Source: Elysia chlorotica (Eukaryota; Mollusca; Gastropoda; Plakobranchidae). From it: DNA of 64,000 nt. The notes under the pieces are model-generated. The model saw only the letters and a list, made by a program, of their open reading frames with translations, did no database searches and was not told the DNA's origin. The translations under genes were made by a program, and so were the position numbers. This document shows, piece by piece, positions 29,740 to 43,000 of this stretch; the stretch's first letter is position 1, and each line of letters opens with the position of its first letter. The stretch covers positions 327,082 through 391,081 of the forward strand of contig RQTK01000236.1 in NCBI GenBank assembly GCA_003991915.1. The letters run 5' to 3'.

Positions 29740-29977
29740 AGCATAATGAATTACAACGATTCTTCCTTGATACCTTGGTAAGGTCACACATTTTACCTTC
29801 GATGATCACATAGCCCTGCCCGCCACAAATTCAACTTGTGTCTGTGTCAAAAGCTTCTCACCTAAAACGTGTAGGGAAATCGCTCCTAAGTTTTCGTGCA
29901 GTTTTCCATTAGCTCTCTATTCGTCATGGAATCACGAACTCTGAGCATCTGAAAAGTGATAGGTGCCAGACAGCTCA
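29740..29977. repeat. 238-bp direct duplication, copy B
   Basis: Partner of 28619-28856. Homology ends inside CAGACAGCTCA, where a tRNA-like SINE head begins. Confidence 0.9.
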
Positions 29978-30045
29978 CTCGGTACCGCACTGGACTGACT
30001 AGGAGCTGGAGTTCCCGGTTTGATCCTAGGGTTAGCTGGACGAAA
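29970..30045 (+). mobile_element. tRNA-derived SINE head
   Basis: ACAGCTCACTCGGTACCGCA resembles an A box and CCCGGTTTGATCCTAGG a B box at tRNA spacing. No shared SINE body follows. Confidence 0.45.
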
Positions 30046-30924
30046 TTCCCTCGTAACTCTATATTATAGCTTAGATTTATATGGAATACCTAGGAGATGT
30101 AAACGTAACCAAAGATTATAATTATTTTTTTAATCTAGAAAATTGATGCACGCTGGAAAACCTGCGCATATGGCACGTTAGTCTAATAGGTGTGCTTGAT
30201 AGTTGTTATTATGAAGAATGAATCCAGTAAAAATCTACATGAACACCACGAGACCCCTCCAACAGTAACTCTACAGACAATCCTGGAACCTTTTAGCCGG
30301 TGTAGCACGCCACACGGACTCATCGACTAGCGCAATTCTGTTCACCTGGCGGCCGCCAGACAGACTCGTAGAGTATCTGTGGCGACAGCCAGAAACACTC
30401 TGTCTACGCGAAAACGACTCTAACTATCTTTATTATAATAGTTAAATATTTCCCTTTTCACACTCAATCGCTTTCTCTAGAACATACATTAAACCCCTTT
30501 CTCATTTTCTTGAAATAATGGGGCCTTCATAAAATCAACAAAGGGGCGATGCGAAAAAGCAAGACGTTCATGCTGTAAATAGAATCTTGTATTCTCTTAA
30601 AGTTAGTTCAGTCTAATGTTTACAAACAAAGCTTCGAGAAGTCAAGACGACCTGGATGCGAAATGATTCTGCTCGTCAATTGAATGGAAACAGTGGATAT
30701 TAACTATTCTGATCAGTTGTCCCAATTAACGAGCTACATAATGTGCACAGAGTGTGTCCCTCTTTCGTGAAGAGAGTATTGATTTCTGAATAGCAGAGTG
30801 GTGCATATAATGAGAGTAACCAATGTAATAATTGGTCTAAATGATGCTTCAAAATCTGCAAGTTCTGAGTCTGGTTAGGTAATACCCAATTTATTTGGCT
30901 GAATAGTCCCAAATAAGGGCGGAG
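30046..30924. other. Intergenic, nothing firm
   Basis: A locally GC-rich patch at 30290-30420 has no long ORF and was checked for ribozyme cores without success. No gene was recognised. Confidence 0.3.
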
Positions 30925-31003
30925 CCACCAGCTGAGACTCGAATCTCATACCTCTAATTCGTCAAGCCTGGGCATTACCACTGAGCACTCGGCGCTCCTG
31001 TGC
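30925..31003 (-). mobile_element. tRNA-derived SINE head
   Basis: Minus strand: GAGTGCTCAGTGGTAATGCC (A box) and GAGATTCGAGTCTCAGC (B box). The T-arm would need an eight-base loop, so it is not a normal tRNA. Confidence 0.5.
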
Positions 31004-31026
31004 TGACCAGCCGAACATTGTGGAGA

Positions 31027-31030
31027 GTGA

Positions 31031-31080
<50 letters not shown>

Positions 31081-31155
31081 GAGAGAGAGGAGAGAGGGGA
31101 GAAAAAGAGTGAGAGAGTGAGAGAGTGAGAGAGTGAGAGAGAGAAAGAGAGAGAG
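31027..31155. repeat. (GA)n tract with GAGAGT units
   Basis: Nearly pure purine AG dinucleotides, passing into GAGAGAGT repeats. Confidence 0.9.
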
Positions 31156-31333
31156 AGGGAGAGATGGCTCAGCCAGTCACATAATGACACAGACCCATCT
31201 TGTATTATTTGCAAAGATAAAGGCGGCCGGAGTTCGAAACAGGAGCTAACACGTCTCTAAGTAGCCTACTCGAATAAATGGGCTTATCCTGGAATTTTTA
31301 GGAATTAGAGCGGTTTCGGTTTGACCACTCATC

Positions 31334-32052
31334 CCCCCCCCCCCCCCCAAAAAAAAAAAAAAACAAAAAACAAAAACAAAAAACAAAACAAAACAACAAC
31401 ACCCAAACCAAAACCAAAAAAAACAAAATACAAACAAACAAGAAAAACAAAAGGATAAACAAAAAATAGAATACAATTAAAAAAATAGAAACAAACAAAT
31501 AACGACATACACATACCAGCTCCTTTCTTTGATTGTACAAGTATAATACTTTGCTAGGAGCCCATCATCATGTAGTGATGCGCCAGTTTATCTTGGTAAT
31601 GTCCCTCCACATCTCTCTGCCATTGCATTTCACAATCAGGTCGATCCCTTTGCTTCGACAGATCCATCTTCCCAGCCCATCTCAGATCTGCTCTCTCTGA
31701 CTGCCTCTCGTTTTTAACGTTCATTTTTCCAATAATTATAGTATACGTTAGGTAAAAAGAATGGTTTAAAAACAGTTTGCCATTTCTGTGCCACTATTAT
31801 TTCACTAGTTTTTAGTTTGTCTTTTGTTGTTTTGTTTTGTTTGCCTGTCGTTGCTTTTTTTCTTTTTTTTTTCTTTTGTTGTTGTTGTTGTTGTTTTTTG
31901 TTTGGATTTTTATGTTTTTTGTTGCGTTTTTTTGTAAATTGTTTGTTGTTTTTTTTTTCATGTTGTTGTTGTTTTTTGTTTGTTTGTTGTTGTTTTTTTT
32001 TGTTGTTTTTTTTTGGGGGGGTTGTTGTTTTTGTTTTTTGTCTTTTTTTTTA
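31334..32052. repeat. Low-complexity C/A-rich then T/G-rich tracts
   Basis: A poly-C/poly-A junction at 31334-31364 is followed by A/C-rich sequence to about 31500. T-rich tracts with (TTG)n lie at 31850-32052. The Phe/Leu/Cys-rich reading frames here are composition artefacts. Confidence 0.8.
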
Positions 32053-32221
32053 ATTGAAGCCTGTTGTCAAGCAATTGGGATTACAAAAATTCAACCTATT
32101 TTATAACGGATTGTCGTGAAAAGGGTTGGTTACAACGTTCCAATAGTTTCTATACACCAGCAATGAATATAAAAAAATTAGCGAGGCTTTGGCTGCTCTC
32201 AGCGCGTCTCCCCTATGAGTA

Positions 32222-32340
32222 ATCCAATAACATTTTTACTGGGCGACACTTTTCTTTCGTAGCGAAACCATTGGATGACGAATATTGCGATACATTCTTA
32301 GCTTCTCGTAGAGACGAGCATAGCGTCATATAGATTCAAG
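32222..32340 (+). promoter_or_regulatory. Putative CFAP36 promoter
   Basis: Just upstream of the CFAP36 ATG lie a CCAAT box at 32224-32228 and an inverted one (ATTGG) at 32270-32274. The region is GC-richer than its flanks and has no TATA box, which fits a housekeeping-type ciliary promoter. I could not see a convincing RFX X-box. Confidence 0.4.
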
Positions 32341-35300
32341 ATGGCGTCGAAGCGGTCGGACTATGTTCTGGATGAGCTTGTTTGCTTTCTTAGCAATCCC
32401 TTGTTCCAAGTTCCAGTGCTTTCTTTTATGGATAGCAAATGTCTGAGTAAGTTTAAATTTTGTATCATGCTAGGTGTGAAAAACAGCATTAGAAGCCCAC
32501 CCCCCCCCCAACTTTTCTCTCCCAGGTGAAAAGACGCTCTACAGTTTATCAGCAGGCATGCGGGGTTTCCTTAGAATGTTAGATTATAGATCTAGATCCG
32601 GCAAATCCGATGCATTTTAGACTCACACATTTATTTGGATCGCTATGTTTTCATTTGTGAATAATTCTTGATTTATGTGGGTTATTGTAGCTCTAAATAG
32701 CTTTGTCTTAAGAACCTATTAGAGAGCCGGTGGAGCTGTAGTCTTTTTTCTTTTGAGCTATTGATTTGAAAATGCTTCTTTAACCTTCAGTCACCATTCA
32801 TGACCATTTCTTCTACAAGTAAATAGTTCAGGATCACAAGGCCTCAATGAACACAAACACACTCTCTGGATATAAACATCGGCTATAGATAGTTAAGCTT
32901 TATAAATTATGTTTAAAGATCTTTTTGGAGTCAAAATGAAGAATGCATTGGAAATCTAGATAAATAGGAGTGCCTTCGAAGTCTAAAAAAAAAAAAAAAC
33001 ACAAAAAAGCATGTGCGTCCAACAAGTCTTACCTTATTGTTAGATTTGAATTCAAGCACAAGACACCTTAATTGACATTTCCAATATTTGACATGTTGTA
33101 GCTTAAGATGCAAGAAAAGCTGTCATACACCACCCAACCCCTTTCATCGTTAAAGGCAGACCACCCCACCCTTTGCACAGTACTGTGAATGTTGGTTTGC
33201 TTTGGTTTGTCAGACATTTAAGTATTATACTGGAACATCTCTTCCAGGTTTACCCTTAAACCTTAGCTGAGCTAGTTGAAATGGCAGTAGAAGTGTTGAC
33301 AAGATCTTTTTTTTATTACCATATAGGCATACTTACCAACTAAAATTTTCATCCTTTCTTTTGCTGATGGGCAATGTTACACACAATATCAAAAAATAGT
33401 AATAGATCTTTATTGTTTGGATTACAAGATCTAGAAGACATTTTCAATTTCATAGCATTCCATTTTGTTTGAATAAAAGTCATATTTGGAGAATTTTTTA
33501 AGAGAATGCATGATAATAATTATTGTATTCTATCATTTCAAACTTTTCACAAGTCTAGAGTAAGATGTTTTAGATAGACTCTGAACTGAGCCAAAATAAT
33601 ATGGTGTTCAGTTTTTTTTTCTCCTTAAAATAGCAACCTTTGTAGAATAATAAACCTTTGAAAGTTACAAGTTATGCATTCGGAAATTGGGTGTGATTGT
33701 TTAAATCCATCAGAAAATCAATAAAAAAAAAAAAAGGCAATGCACTTTTATGCTCCTGTCCTTGATATAGGCAGTTTTTTGTCCATGCACACAGTTTATC
33801 TAGAATTTTCAACAGAAAATCAACAGTATTTGTAGTGATAAAAATGTTATAATATAGATCAGACACTATTATGAAAAAAAATTGGACGAGGGGAGAAATT
33901 AAAAGGCCAGGGTATTTTCAAAATCATTATTCTCATAGACAAATCATATTCTAGATGTTCAAAATAATTGGAAGCTTATTTTGGGGTTTGTAAAAAAAAA
34001 AGAGGAGTTGCTTTGGATGACACTGGTGTACACACTCACTGCTTAATTTTTCTGACCCTATAGGAATAACAATATTATTCCTTGCAGGCAGATTTTGTGA
34101 ATAAAGCCCGTCTATTGTTTTAAAAATTTGTAATACATTTTTTCAGATTATATGCAAAAACAGAATTTAAATTTTTCTGCCAAATATTTATCTAACGACT
34201 ACTTAATATTAACTTATGTAAGATTATAAAATGCAAAAATAAAGGTATTGACCTTTAATTATACGAGCATTTTTTTTTTTTTTTTAATCAATATTGAAAG
34301 CATTGAAGTCTTTAAAAATGTGTAATCTCCAAGTTTTTTTTACATTCTCTGGGTTTCACAAAGAGTCCAAAACGGGGACCAGCTCAGTTTGAACCTCAGA
34401 CGTCCTACTCATTAGTTGATGGTACTACCAGCTGATCTATAATTATGGATACAGTATTTAAAAATATCCTGTTGATTGAGATTAATTAAATTGTTTATTT
34501 TATATCAGGACACAATAAATGAGTTAATTTATTTATTATAAGAATTCAGAGATATATATTGCAGAATTTTTAAAGTTATATTTTATAATTTTTTGTTGCT
34601 CATGTGCATTTGCGGTGGGGAGGGGATGATAAGTTTTCACATTTACAGCCCTTGTAAAGCAATGCATTCCCAATGTTTTCCCAGTCTTTGATCCAAGCAC
34701 TGAAGATTCTGAAAGTTACAGAGAGATCCATGAAGAATACAAAAAATTAGTAAGTTTTTTATTTTAAGCTTCTTGTGTTCATAACATCTGGTGTTTTTTT
34801 CTCTTTTGAGGCAATGGTTGCTCTCACCTGCCTTTCAATTCTGTGATTCCTTTTATTCTTATTTGCAAAGACTCTTGTTCGAAAAAGCATTAGTAAACCA
34901 TTTTGAAATTTTTACAAACCGGTAGATAATGCATAATAACAAACAATCACTATTGTGGCAATTTAGACAGACATATAGGCATATTAGGACAGAGATGGAC
35001 ACAGACAAAGATAAGGGAAAGTGCCAACAAGATTAATTAAAAATAAATAATTTTTATGATCGTACTCTTTTTTGTTCCTTTTTTTTTCGCCACTCACTCT
35101 GGTTTATCCCTCTATTCTTAGGGTTTTTTTCTCCAACAAATAATGTCTCTCTGTGGTTATAGAGAGAAAAGTTTGAATAGATCATACAAAATCATTTTGA
35201 CCATTATCTACTTTTCACTGACGGGTCGAAAGATGAGACCTGTGTCAGTGCTGCCTACAACTCATCCTCAACAGATAAATGCTGCGGGGTGAGCGCGAAT

Positions 35301-37032
35301 GCTTCAAAATATACTGTGGAGGTAGATGATCTATGCATGGCACTCGACACTGTCTCCACACCAAGAAAAGACAAATGTTTAATCCTCTCTGACTCGCTTT
35401 TTCTGGTGAAGGCGGTCGGAGAGGCAAACTTTAAAAAATCCAAAATTCTTCACATATTGAGAAAAATTGGGCTCAAACTGGAACATACGCAGGAGTAGAT
35501 ACCTGCATGAGATGCGAAGCCAATCATGTATAAGCATAGATGTATATAAATACCAGGGTAGTTATATATCTATGTGTATAATTTATAAGAGAAATCTGGA
35601 AGGCCCCATGGAATAACCTGACAAACAGCAAACTACACAGGGCGGGAGTGTCTCAGGCTAGAAGCCGAGACCAGGTGGTTCTCGATCGAATCTGACTAGG
35701 ACATTCTCATCATACCCACGCCTTCTTACTGAGAGGTGAAGAGCCTCCACAGTGTCATACCTGCCGTTGTCAAGTCATATACTGGTTGACTGTCCACTTT
35801 TTCACAGGGAAAAAATATGTACCTTGCTTCCAAACCATTAGGGAGCATATTTCCTTATGTTAGTCCTCAGTGCCAACTGAGGTATCTGAAGGACATTGGT
35901 ATGTATCATAAAATTTAACTGTGATAATTCTACACATGGATCTTTTAAACCACTGTATATACCCTTTACTTTCAACCAATCTTTTTATGCACGTTATATT
36001 TTTTTCTATTCTTTTACCACTCAGAGAGCTACCAATATAATGCATTAATTGCCTTAGGACACCTTGGTCACAAGATAGTCGTTACAGTGCTGACGTGCCG
36101 TAAAAACAAACTCACTCACTTCTTCTGAATTTGTTCTATGGGCTCTTTTATTTACATAAAATTAAATTTTCCGTGCCGTTGGTTTGTTTATACATGTAAT
36201 AATTAAATACAATGTAGGAGGAACAACAGAGGGCAGGCCTACATCATTTTTCCACGTATAGGCCCTACTATTTTTATTCTATAACTCCCGAGAGTTTTAG
36301 ATGGTTTGATTTAGCTACATTTTTTTCAGTCTCATTCGTTATTTTTTTATATTCTGTTTGACTTTCCTTGTCAACTCGTCCTTCGTTCGTTACAATGTTC
36401 TGTGACCACTGTGCCACCCTTGTTAAGTGTATTGGAAGCTGGCAAAGGCTGGCGACCAGCGAACCAGGCAAGGAGATAATGAAGCTGTCACCCAGCACGG
36501 CAGCCCGGCAGCCCATAGTCTCGGCGTAATGGACTCCTGAAATAGCTCCGTGAATTGAGCGACTGGCTAAGATGGACGTGTGTGGCGAGGGTATCGGGTA
36601 CATTTGCTAGTTACGTTCTCTGCGTTATGTGTCTGTTCTTCTGTGGGGTTTTTCTGTTGTTGTTTTTTTGTTGTTTTTTTACCAGATGATATGTCTCTCT
36701 CTCTGTCTCTCTCTTTATCTCTATATATCTCTTTTTTCTCTCTATCTCCCTTCTCTTTCACAGCGTTTTTGAAGTCCGTTTTAAAAAACCTAGTCGAAAT
36801 TGACGTTTCAGAAAATTGACATTTTATGAAATTGTTGAATCAGGTGAAACTGGAAAGGCTGTGTTGTTGTTGTTTTTTTAACCAACTCTCTCCCCTATCT
36901 AACTCTCTCTTTTTATTTGACCTCTGTTTGATGTTTCTTTCTCTATCTACGCTCTCTAGATGCCTATATCACACAAACACAAACACACTTACTTTCTCTC
37001 CCTTCCTCTTTATTATTGTGGGATTATTATTG

Positions 37033-37084
<52 letters not shown>

Positions 37085-40000
37085 CATCATCATCATCATC
37101 GAAATGCACTATCTCTCAGTATGTACATCTATAACCTACGATTTCAATAGATTAATATTATCTGATGGTAACCAATGCATTCATTAGTGGTTTATATCCT
37201 ACATTTTGCTCTACCCAACATTTGCTCCCCTTTCAGCTAACCATAGTTTGCATTTTCATATTTTTAATATTTGTTGTTATTGAAACCTTATTTAATCACA
37301 CCTATACAATCATATAATTGTCTAGCACAACAATTCACCGTTCATTTTATCCCAGCTGTTACGTGGAACATATGTAACAAACAAAAAAAGTTATGGTATT
37401 GGAATGTTTATATAAAAAAAAGTTATGGTATTGGAATGTTTATATGTATCATATGAATACCTCGTGATACATCTCTCTTTCCCTTCTTTTATCTACTTTT
37501 AGACTTTTTAATTCGTTCAGTGAAATATATGTACGTGTCTCGTTATTTGCGATATATAAAAAATATGAAATTATATAACTGAAACTCTATCAGAACAATT
37601 TAAACCACAGACGTATCAGTCCAAAAAAAATTAATGGTTTGGCATACTTAAGTATGGTATAAGCTACTATTCATCTTCTTTCTATTTCCCCGTTTGGGAG
37701 CGTATTGCTTTACTGGATGTCTTGATTTGTTGATGATTTAAAATTATTTGGAAAACCAGTTTAAAGGCTTTGGAGATGAAAAACAAACAAATAAATTTTC
37801 TGTATAGATAGAGTGCAGATCAGCTGTAATGGCGTCCATTATTCCGGTAAGATGTCAGTGTGCGAGACAAGAATGTATATTATGTGGCAGGCCCGGCATG
37901 TCAAAGGCTACTATATATAAATCTATGAAGGCTACTTATTGTGGACATCTCGCGAGATTAAGGCCAAGTCAATGAAGATCCCAATTGGCGGCCTCAGGCT
38001 TATTTTCTCCAAGTCCGAGAGTGTATTCTCTCCCCTGTGTGAGCTTGTTGTATGGTCGATTTATTTCTCAACTCACACCCATCCTTTGTAATACTAATAA
38101 TGCAGAGTCACAGGAGTGGAAACATCTACGGGGTGTGGTCAACATTTATAGAAATTTATCGGTCTATGAAGAGTCTTTTGATTATCCTTTCTTTCCAGGA
38201 AAGAGATCGAAAATAATTATTGTTGGTGTTTCACTTTTTTATGTTACTACGCGCCACCAAACACCCAAACGATAAATCCAGCTTAAAGAAAGCTAGAGCA
38301 AACTTTTCACTGAGGTGCGCTCTGTTGTCATGCATGTTGTCTTGAAAGTAAAAACTTGAAGTGGTACATATATACATAGATGTCTGAAGTTTATTAGACA
38401 ACATCGCCATCATATAATACGATCACATTTTGAGTACGTGCAGACACGTTGGTTTGTCAAATGAGGCGAACGTGAACCACTCTGGGTAAAAATATTGTCG
38501 ATCATCTTTTGGAACATGAAAGGCATACTATTGGCATCATTATAGAAGACTACCTTCCAAATAACAAGACTATGAACGGAGAATTCTACTCACAACTCGT
38601 GCATAATATGTAGCACGAGCTGCTGTAAGACACCAAGAGTAGCTTTGGAATTGATTAATTTTATGCCTGACGATGCACAGTGTCAACGAATTGCTGTGCT
38701 ATTTGACATGGTACCTTATCCTGTCTACTGACTCAATTTAGACCATGTAGGGTTTTCTATTTCTGCTCACTTTATTAAAGATAGAATAAAAGTTTCATGA
38801 GCTGCAGAACACTTTAAAAAAAATCTTTAAAGTCAAGGAGAGATGGGAGAATTGTAGCACTTTAGCGGGTGACTCTAGAAAAATAAAAGAAAGTTCGCAA
38901 AATTCCTTGCGCATTTAACACTTTTTCTTAATCAGGGCAATTTATTTTGATTGACCTTCATACCCTGTGTTATTTGAAACCCCTTTTTTTTTCAACACTT
39001 TGTCGAGAGCAACGTCCGTAGCTCAGCCTGGTTTTGATGCGAACTGACGAACTGGAGGCTCGTGTTTAGAATTATGGATTTTGTACGAGGATTCTGAGCT
39101 GGGGGCTTAATACTAAGTCCAAGATGACACATTGGTGGGAAGAAATCTTATCAACACTAGCATGCTTTTAACCTCACGGTCCCCTGTATGCGCCTTTCAT
39201 ACAGTGACAGTCATTTTTAGGCTTGATAACAACTTTGAAGGTAGGATTGGAACGATGCATTAAAGGAAACATGATTGAAACAATGGCTTTACACGGTTTG
39301 CTCTTTCAAGCTTTGAAGTTAATCAATGGATTTTTTTTACATTAGAATACCGAGATTATAGTCATTATTGGATCTGAATAGAGGAGGAATTGGGTAGATG
39401 AAAAAAGAACTGCAAGAATGTATTAACCGTAGGGCTATTCAAGCTTCAATTCTGGTCCACCCAAGAATATAACTGCTTGGAAACAAAATAAAAACACGCA
39501 CTAAAGGGAAATTTAAAAAAAAATGCACTTGCTCATATATTTTTGGAAGCCCTACATTTCTCCGGAGAAATCACAACGTTCCCTCTTCTAATTAAAAGAT
39601 TCTCTATGCAACCCGCAGAGAGAATGCACAATGTTTGAGCTGGTCATTAAAAAATGAAATGGCAAAAACAAATAACTACCGATTAAGCACTCTCATTCCG
39701 CACATGTCTGTTCACTTTATTGTTTTATTCAGTTTCATCAGATGATTTTTAAAGTTTTACCAATTCGTAATCCGTCAAATGGTTGAATAAAAAGCAATCT
39801 AATAATAATACGTTATACTTTCACTGACCGAGATATGTAGAGCTCCCTTGTCGAAGAGAATGTATGTAGGCTACCCCTAACCCCTAAACGTCAAACTCAT
39901 AACAATGGAGCCAGCTCAATAGATTTCACTATGCACACTCATAGTATTAGATTGAGTATTTTGTTGTCAATGTCTTCTTTGTTTTGCTTATGTAACCGCG

Positions 40001-43000
40001 AACTAAAGTCCTACAGGGGATGTTTATGTTGGCACTACCCTGTTTTATTGTTTCTGTTATGTAATCGCTATGTTAAAGAAAATATTGTCGTTTGGTTGGC
40101 TGTTTCTTTGGTTTCTTAACTTCCATGGTCAAAAACTATGATTATACCACAAACGGGTCCTGAGTGAGTGCTGCCGCTCAGAGATAGAGCGGGGATACCA
40201 CATGTGTCTCGGTCGGTCACAATGCCATGTCTAGGTTGTCGTGAGCATAAATTATCTTATTGCTTCCGCTATGTTATCATTCCAGTGTGTAAGTGCTATC
40301 TTGCACAGAATGTTTATGTCGTCATGAGCATAATTATCTTACTGTGTCCCCGCTCGCAGGTGGACCTGTTGCTAGAAGCATTCCGCACGGACACGGGCCT
40401 CACACATGACCAGATCATCAAGGCCATGAAGGACCTCAACAACAAGTCTGACCTCAGGGATATTTTCCAGGTGAGGAAGATATTCAGTGGCAGAGAGAGG
40501 ATGGGGGTTGGAGAATTTGTTTCCTCGTATCCTCTAGGGCAAAGGCAGTCCAGATAACATTTTCTTCAATAGTGTCTTTTGTGCTGGCAATAATTAAATT
40601 CATAAGTATATATCGAATGCATGATAAACTATGTATATTTCCTTCAATTACTTTTAAATTGACAAAAGTCTTTATCAATCCATAGAATAGATAACAATAA
40701 AAGAAATAAACAAGATCCTTACTGGCAGACATACAAACCAGTTGAGACTTGAACCTCAGACCTTCTGCTACTCCATCCAGATCTTAATTCCACTGACCTA
40801 TCTGGCTCCTTGGACACATAACGACAGACCATCCCATTTTAATTAGATGGAGGAGGCAGCTCTCTCCCAACTCTAGGAAAAACCTTGGTCTCCCAATTGG
40901 GAAGTTTCTGTTTTAAAACCCACGTTCGTTACTCAAAAATGTATTTGTCAAGTTTTGTCCCCTACACGTTGGGTCAGTGTCAGCATAATTTGACTGGCTA
41001 CTGTCATGGTATCCAGGCAGGGTCTCTGTGTGGGAGCATATAAAATTGTCAGACTTTAGTCTTGGGATCCGACCACAATATGGTGCTGATGTTGATCGCC
41101 AAACAAAAGACTCAAACCTTTCAACTGTACTCTTATTGGCTAGTACTCTTAGTCTTACAACCCGACCACAATATAGTGCTGACGTTGATCGCCAAACAAA
41201 AGACTCAAACCTTTCAACTGTACTCTTATTGGCTAGTACTCTTAGTCTTACAACCCGACCACAATATAGTGCTGACGTTGATCGCCAAACAAAAGACTCA
41301 AACCTTTCAACTGTACTCTTATTGGCTAGTACTCTTAGTCTTACAGCCCGACCAAGCCTTTAGTCTCTACGTGTATGTTTTCTCCCCTGGTCAGGTCCTG
41401 TTTGAGCAGGTGCTGGCCACAGAGGACTATCCAATCTTTGTGCGCATCATGGCCCAGAAGAACCTGGAGCTGCAGCAGCAAGCACTCATGCTGATATCAC
41501 AGGTTTGTCAAGCACACTTCTAATTCACTGGACATTGCTTGAGCCAATGCGTCCTAGGTCGATTTTCACTGAGCTGAGTCTATTAGTCCCATAAAAAGGA
41601 AGCAATGGGCGCAAAACTCGGATTTTTACATCATGAGAAGTTTTCAGATCTGCTGCTAGATTAAGTTTGACTGTACAGTATATAATTGTTATCACACAAA
41701 TTTCTAAAACCATTTTAATCTTCAATTTTTTTGGACATGTATACAGACAGAAGAATTGTAAATAATGTGCCATTTTAATTTTTCTTTTAGCATTATGTGC
41801 CTTTTAATTTTACTTTTATTATTATATCATATTGTAAATAATGTGCCATTTTCATTTTTCTTTTATCATTATATCATATAATCTTAATTCATGAAATTTT
41901 CTCTCTCCTTCTCTTTGTCTCGTTGTCTGTGTGTGTGGGGGGGGGGGGTGGCTCAAATGGTAAAGCATTGGTCTTCAAATTGGAAGATCATCTGTTCAAA
42001 ACCCATCATTGGTCAAAAAAGTATTTGTCTGATATTTTTCCCCTACTGGATTGGTCAGTGCCAGTATAACATGAGTCCACGTCTCCCTGCCCTGTCTTGC
42101 GTGTGGCAGTACATGAAAATGTCAAACATTAGTCTTGGAGCCAGGCAAGAAAATAGCCAATGATATCTTGTGCTGTTGTTGAACTTGAAGCAACAAAATA
42201 AACAAACAAACCTCTCTGTCTTTCTCATCCCCCCCTCTCTATCTATCTTTCTTTATCTCNNNNNNNNNNNNNNNNNNNNNNNNNGATATTTTTCATGTGA
42301 CCAGAATATACTTGCGTTTGAATTGCTTGCATGCCTATACAGTTTTAGTGATCTGGGGAGCCAGGGATGTGGGATTGCAAGGCTGTGGAGCCCAGGTCTG
42401 TAAGGTTTAATATCACTTTGCTTTCCCACTTGGCTTGTTTAGATGATGGGTGGAAGTTTGCCGGAGAGTCTAGTCAAAGATCTAGAGAGGAGCGGGGCCA
42501 GAGACGGCAGGCACAGCTGACCCAGCAGCAAAACTCCAAGGAGGAAGACCAGGTCCTGAAGGCAGTGCTAGCGTGAGTTATCAACTGAAGAGTAATCTCT
42601 GATTTGGGCAATTCAAGAATAATCTTTGAATTTAGCACACACACAAAAATTGGACACTGAAGTTGACAATTAGTGATCAATAGTTGCCAAAAGTAATGGA
42701 CATTTTTGCATAGTCTGTGAATAACCTTAGAAAAATGTATAGAATTTTAATTTTCAACAAGGTGTGGAAACCATGGGAGTTAGTTTTATGTCCTATAAGT
42801 TCCCAAAGAATAATATAGAGAAACCGTGACACCAGCAAAGATTCGAAGGGTCGCGAACTGGCTCAAGTAGTAAAGCATTTGTCTCCTGATCAGGAGCTCT
42901 GCGGGTCTAATCCCACGATTGGCAGATTCATTTGTCCGATGTTCATCCCCTGTAAATGGTTGGCGCTGTATCAGTATAATGTGATTGGCTGAGACTGGAG

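Noticed and set aside
30240..30420. GC-rich patch with CGATGAGTCC on the minus strand, recalling a hammerhead ribozyme core
   Set aside because: The invariant CTGATGA and GAAA segments are not both present and the stems do not pair.
31246..32106. Phe/Leu/Cys-rich hydrophobic frames resembling membrane proteins
   Set aside because: Composition artefacts of poly-A/poly-T and (TTG)n tracts; no splice or start context.
36274..36603. 109-residue minus-strand frame of coding-like composition
   Set aside because: No family motif, no convincing splice sites, and it lies in a repeat-rich CFAP36 intron. It could be an exon of a nested gene, but that cannot be supported.
41028..41523. Two long overlapping frames with a repeated ~31-residue unit, like a repeat protein
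   Set aside because: The repeat is an exact 93-bp triplication of a SINE tail; only 41395-41502 is coding (CFAP36 exon 4).
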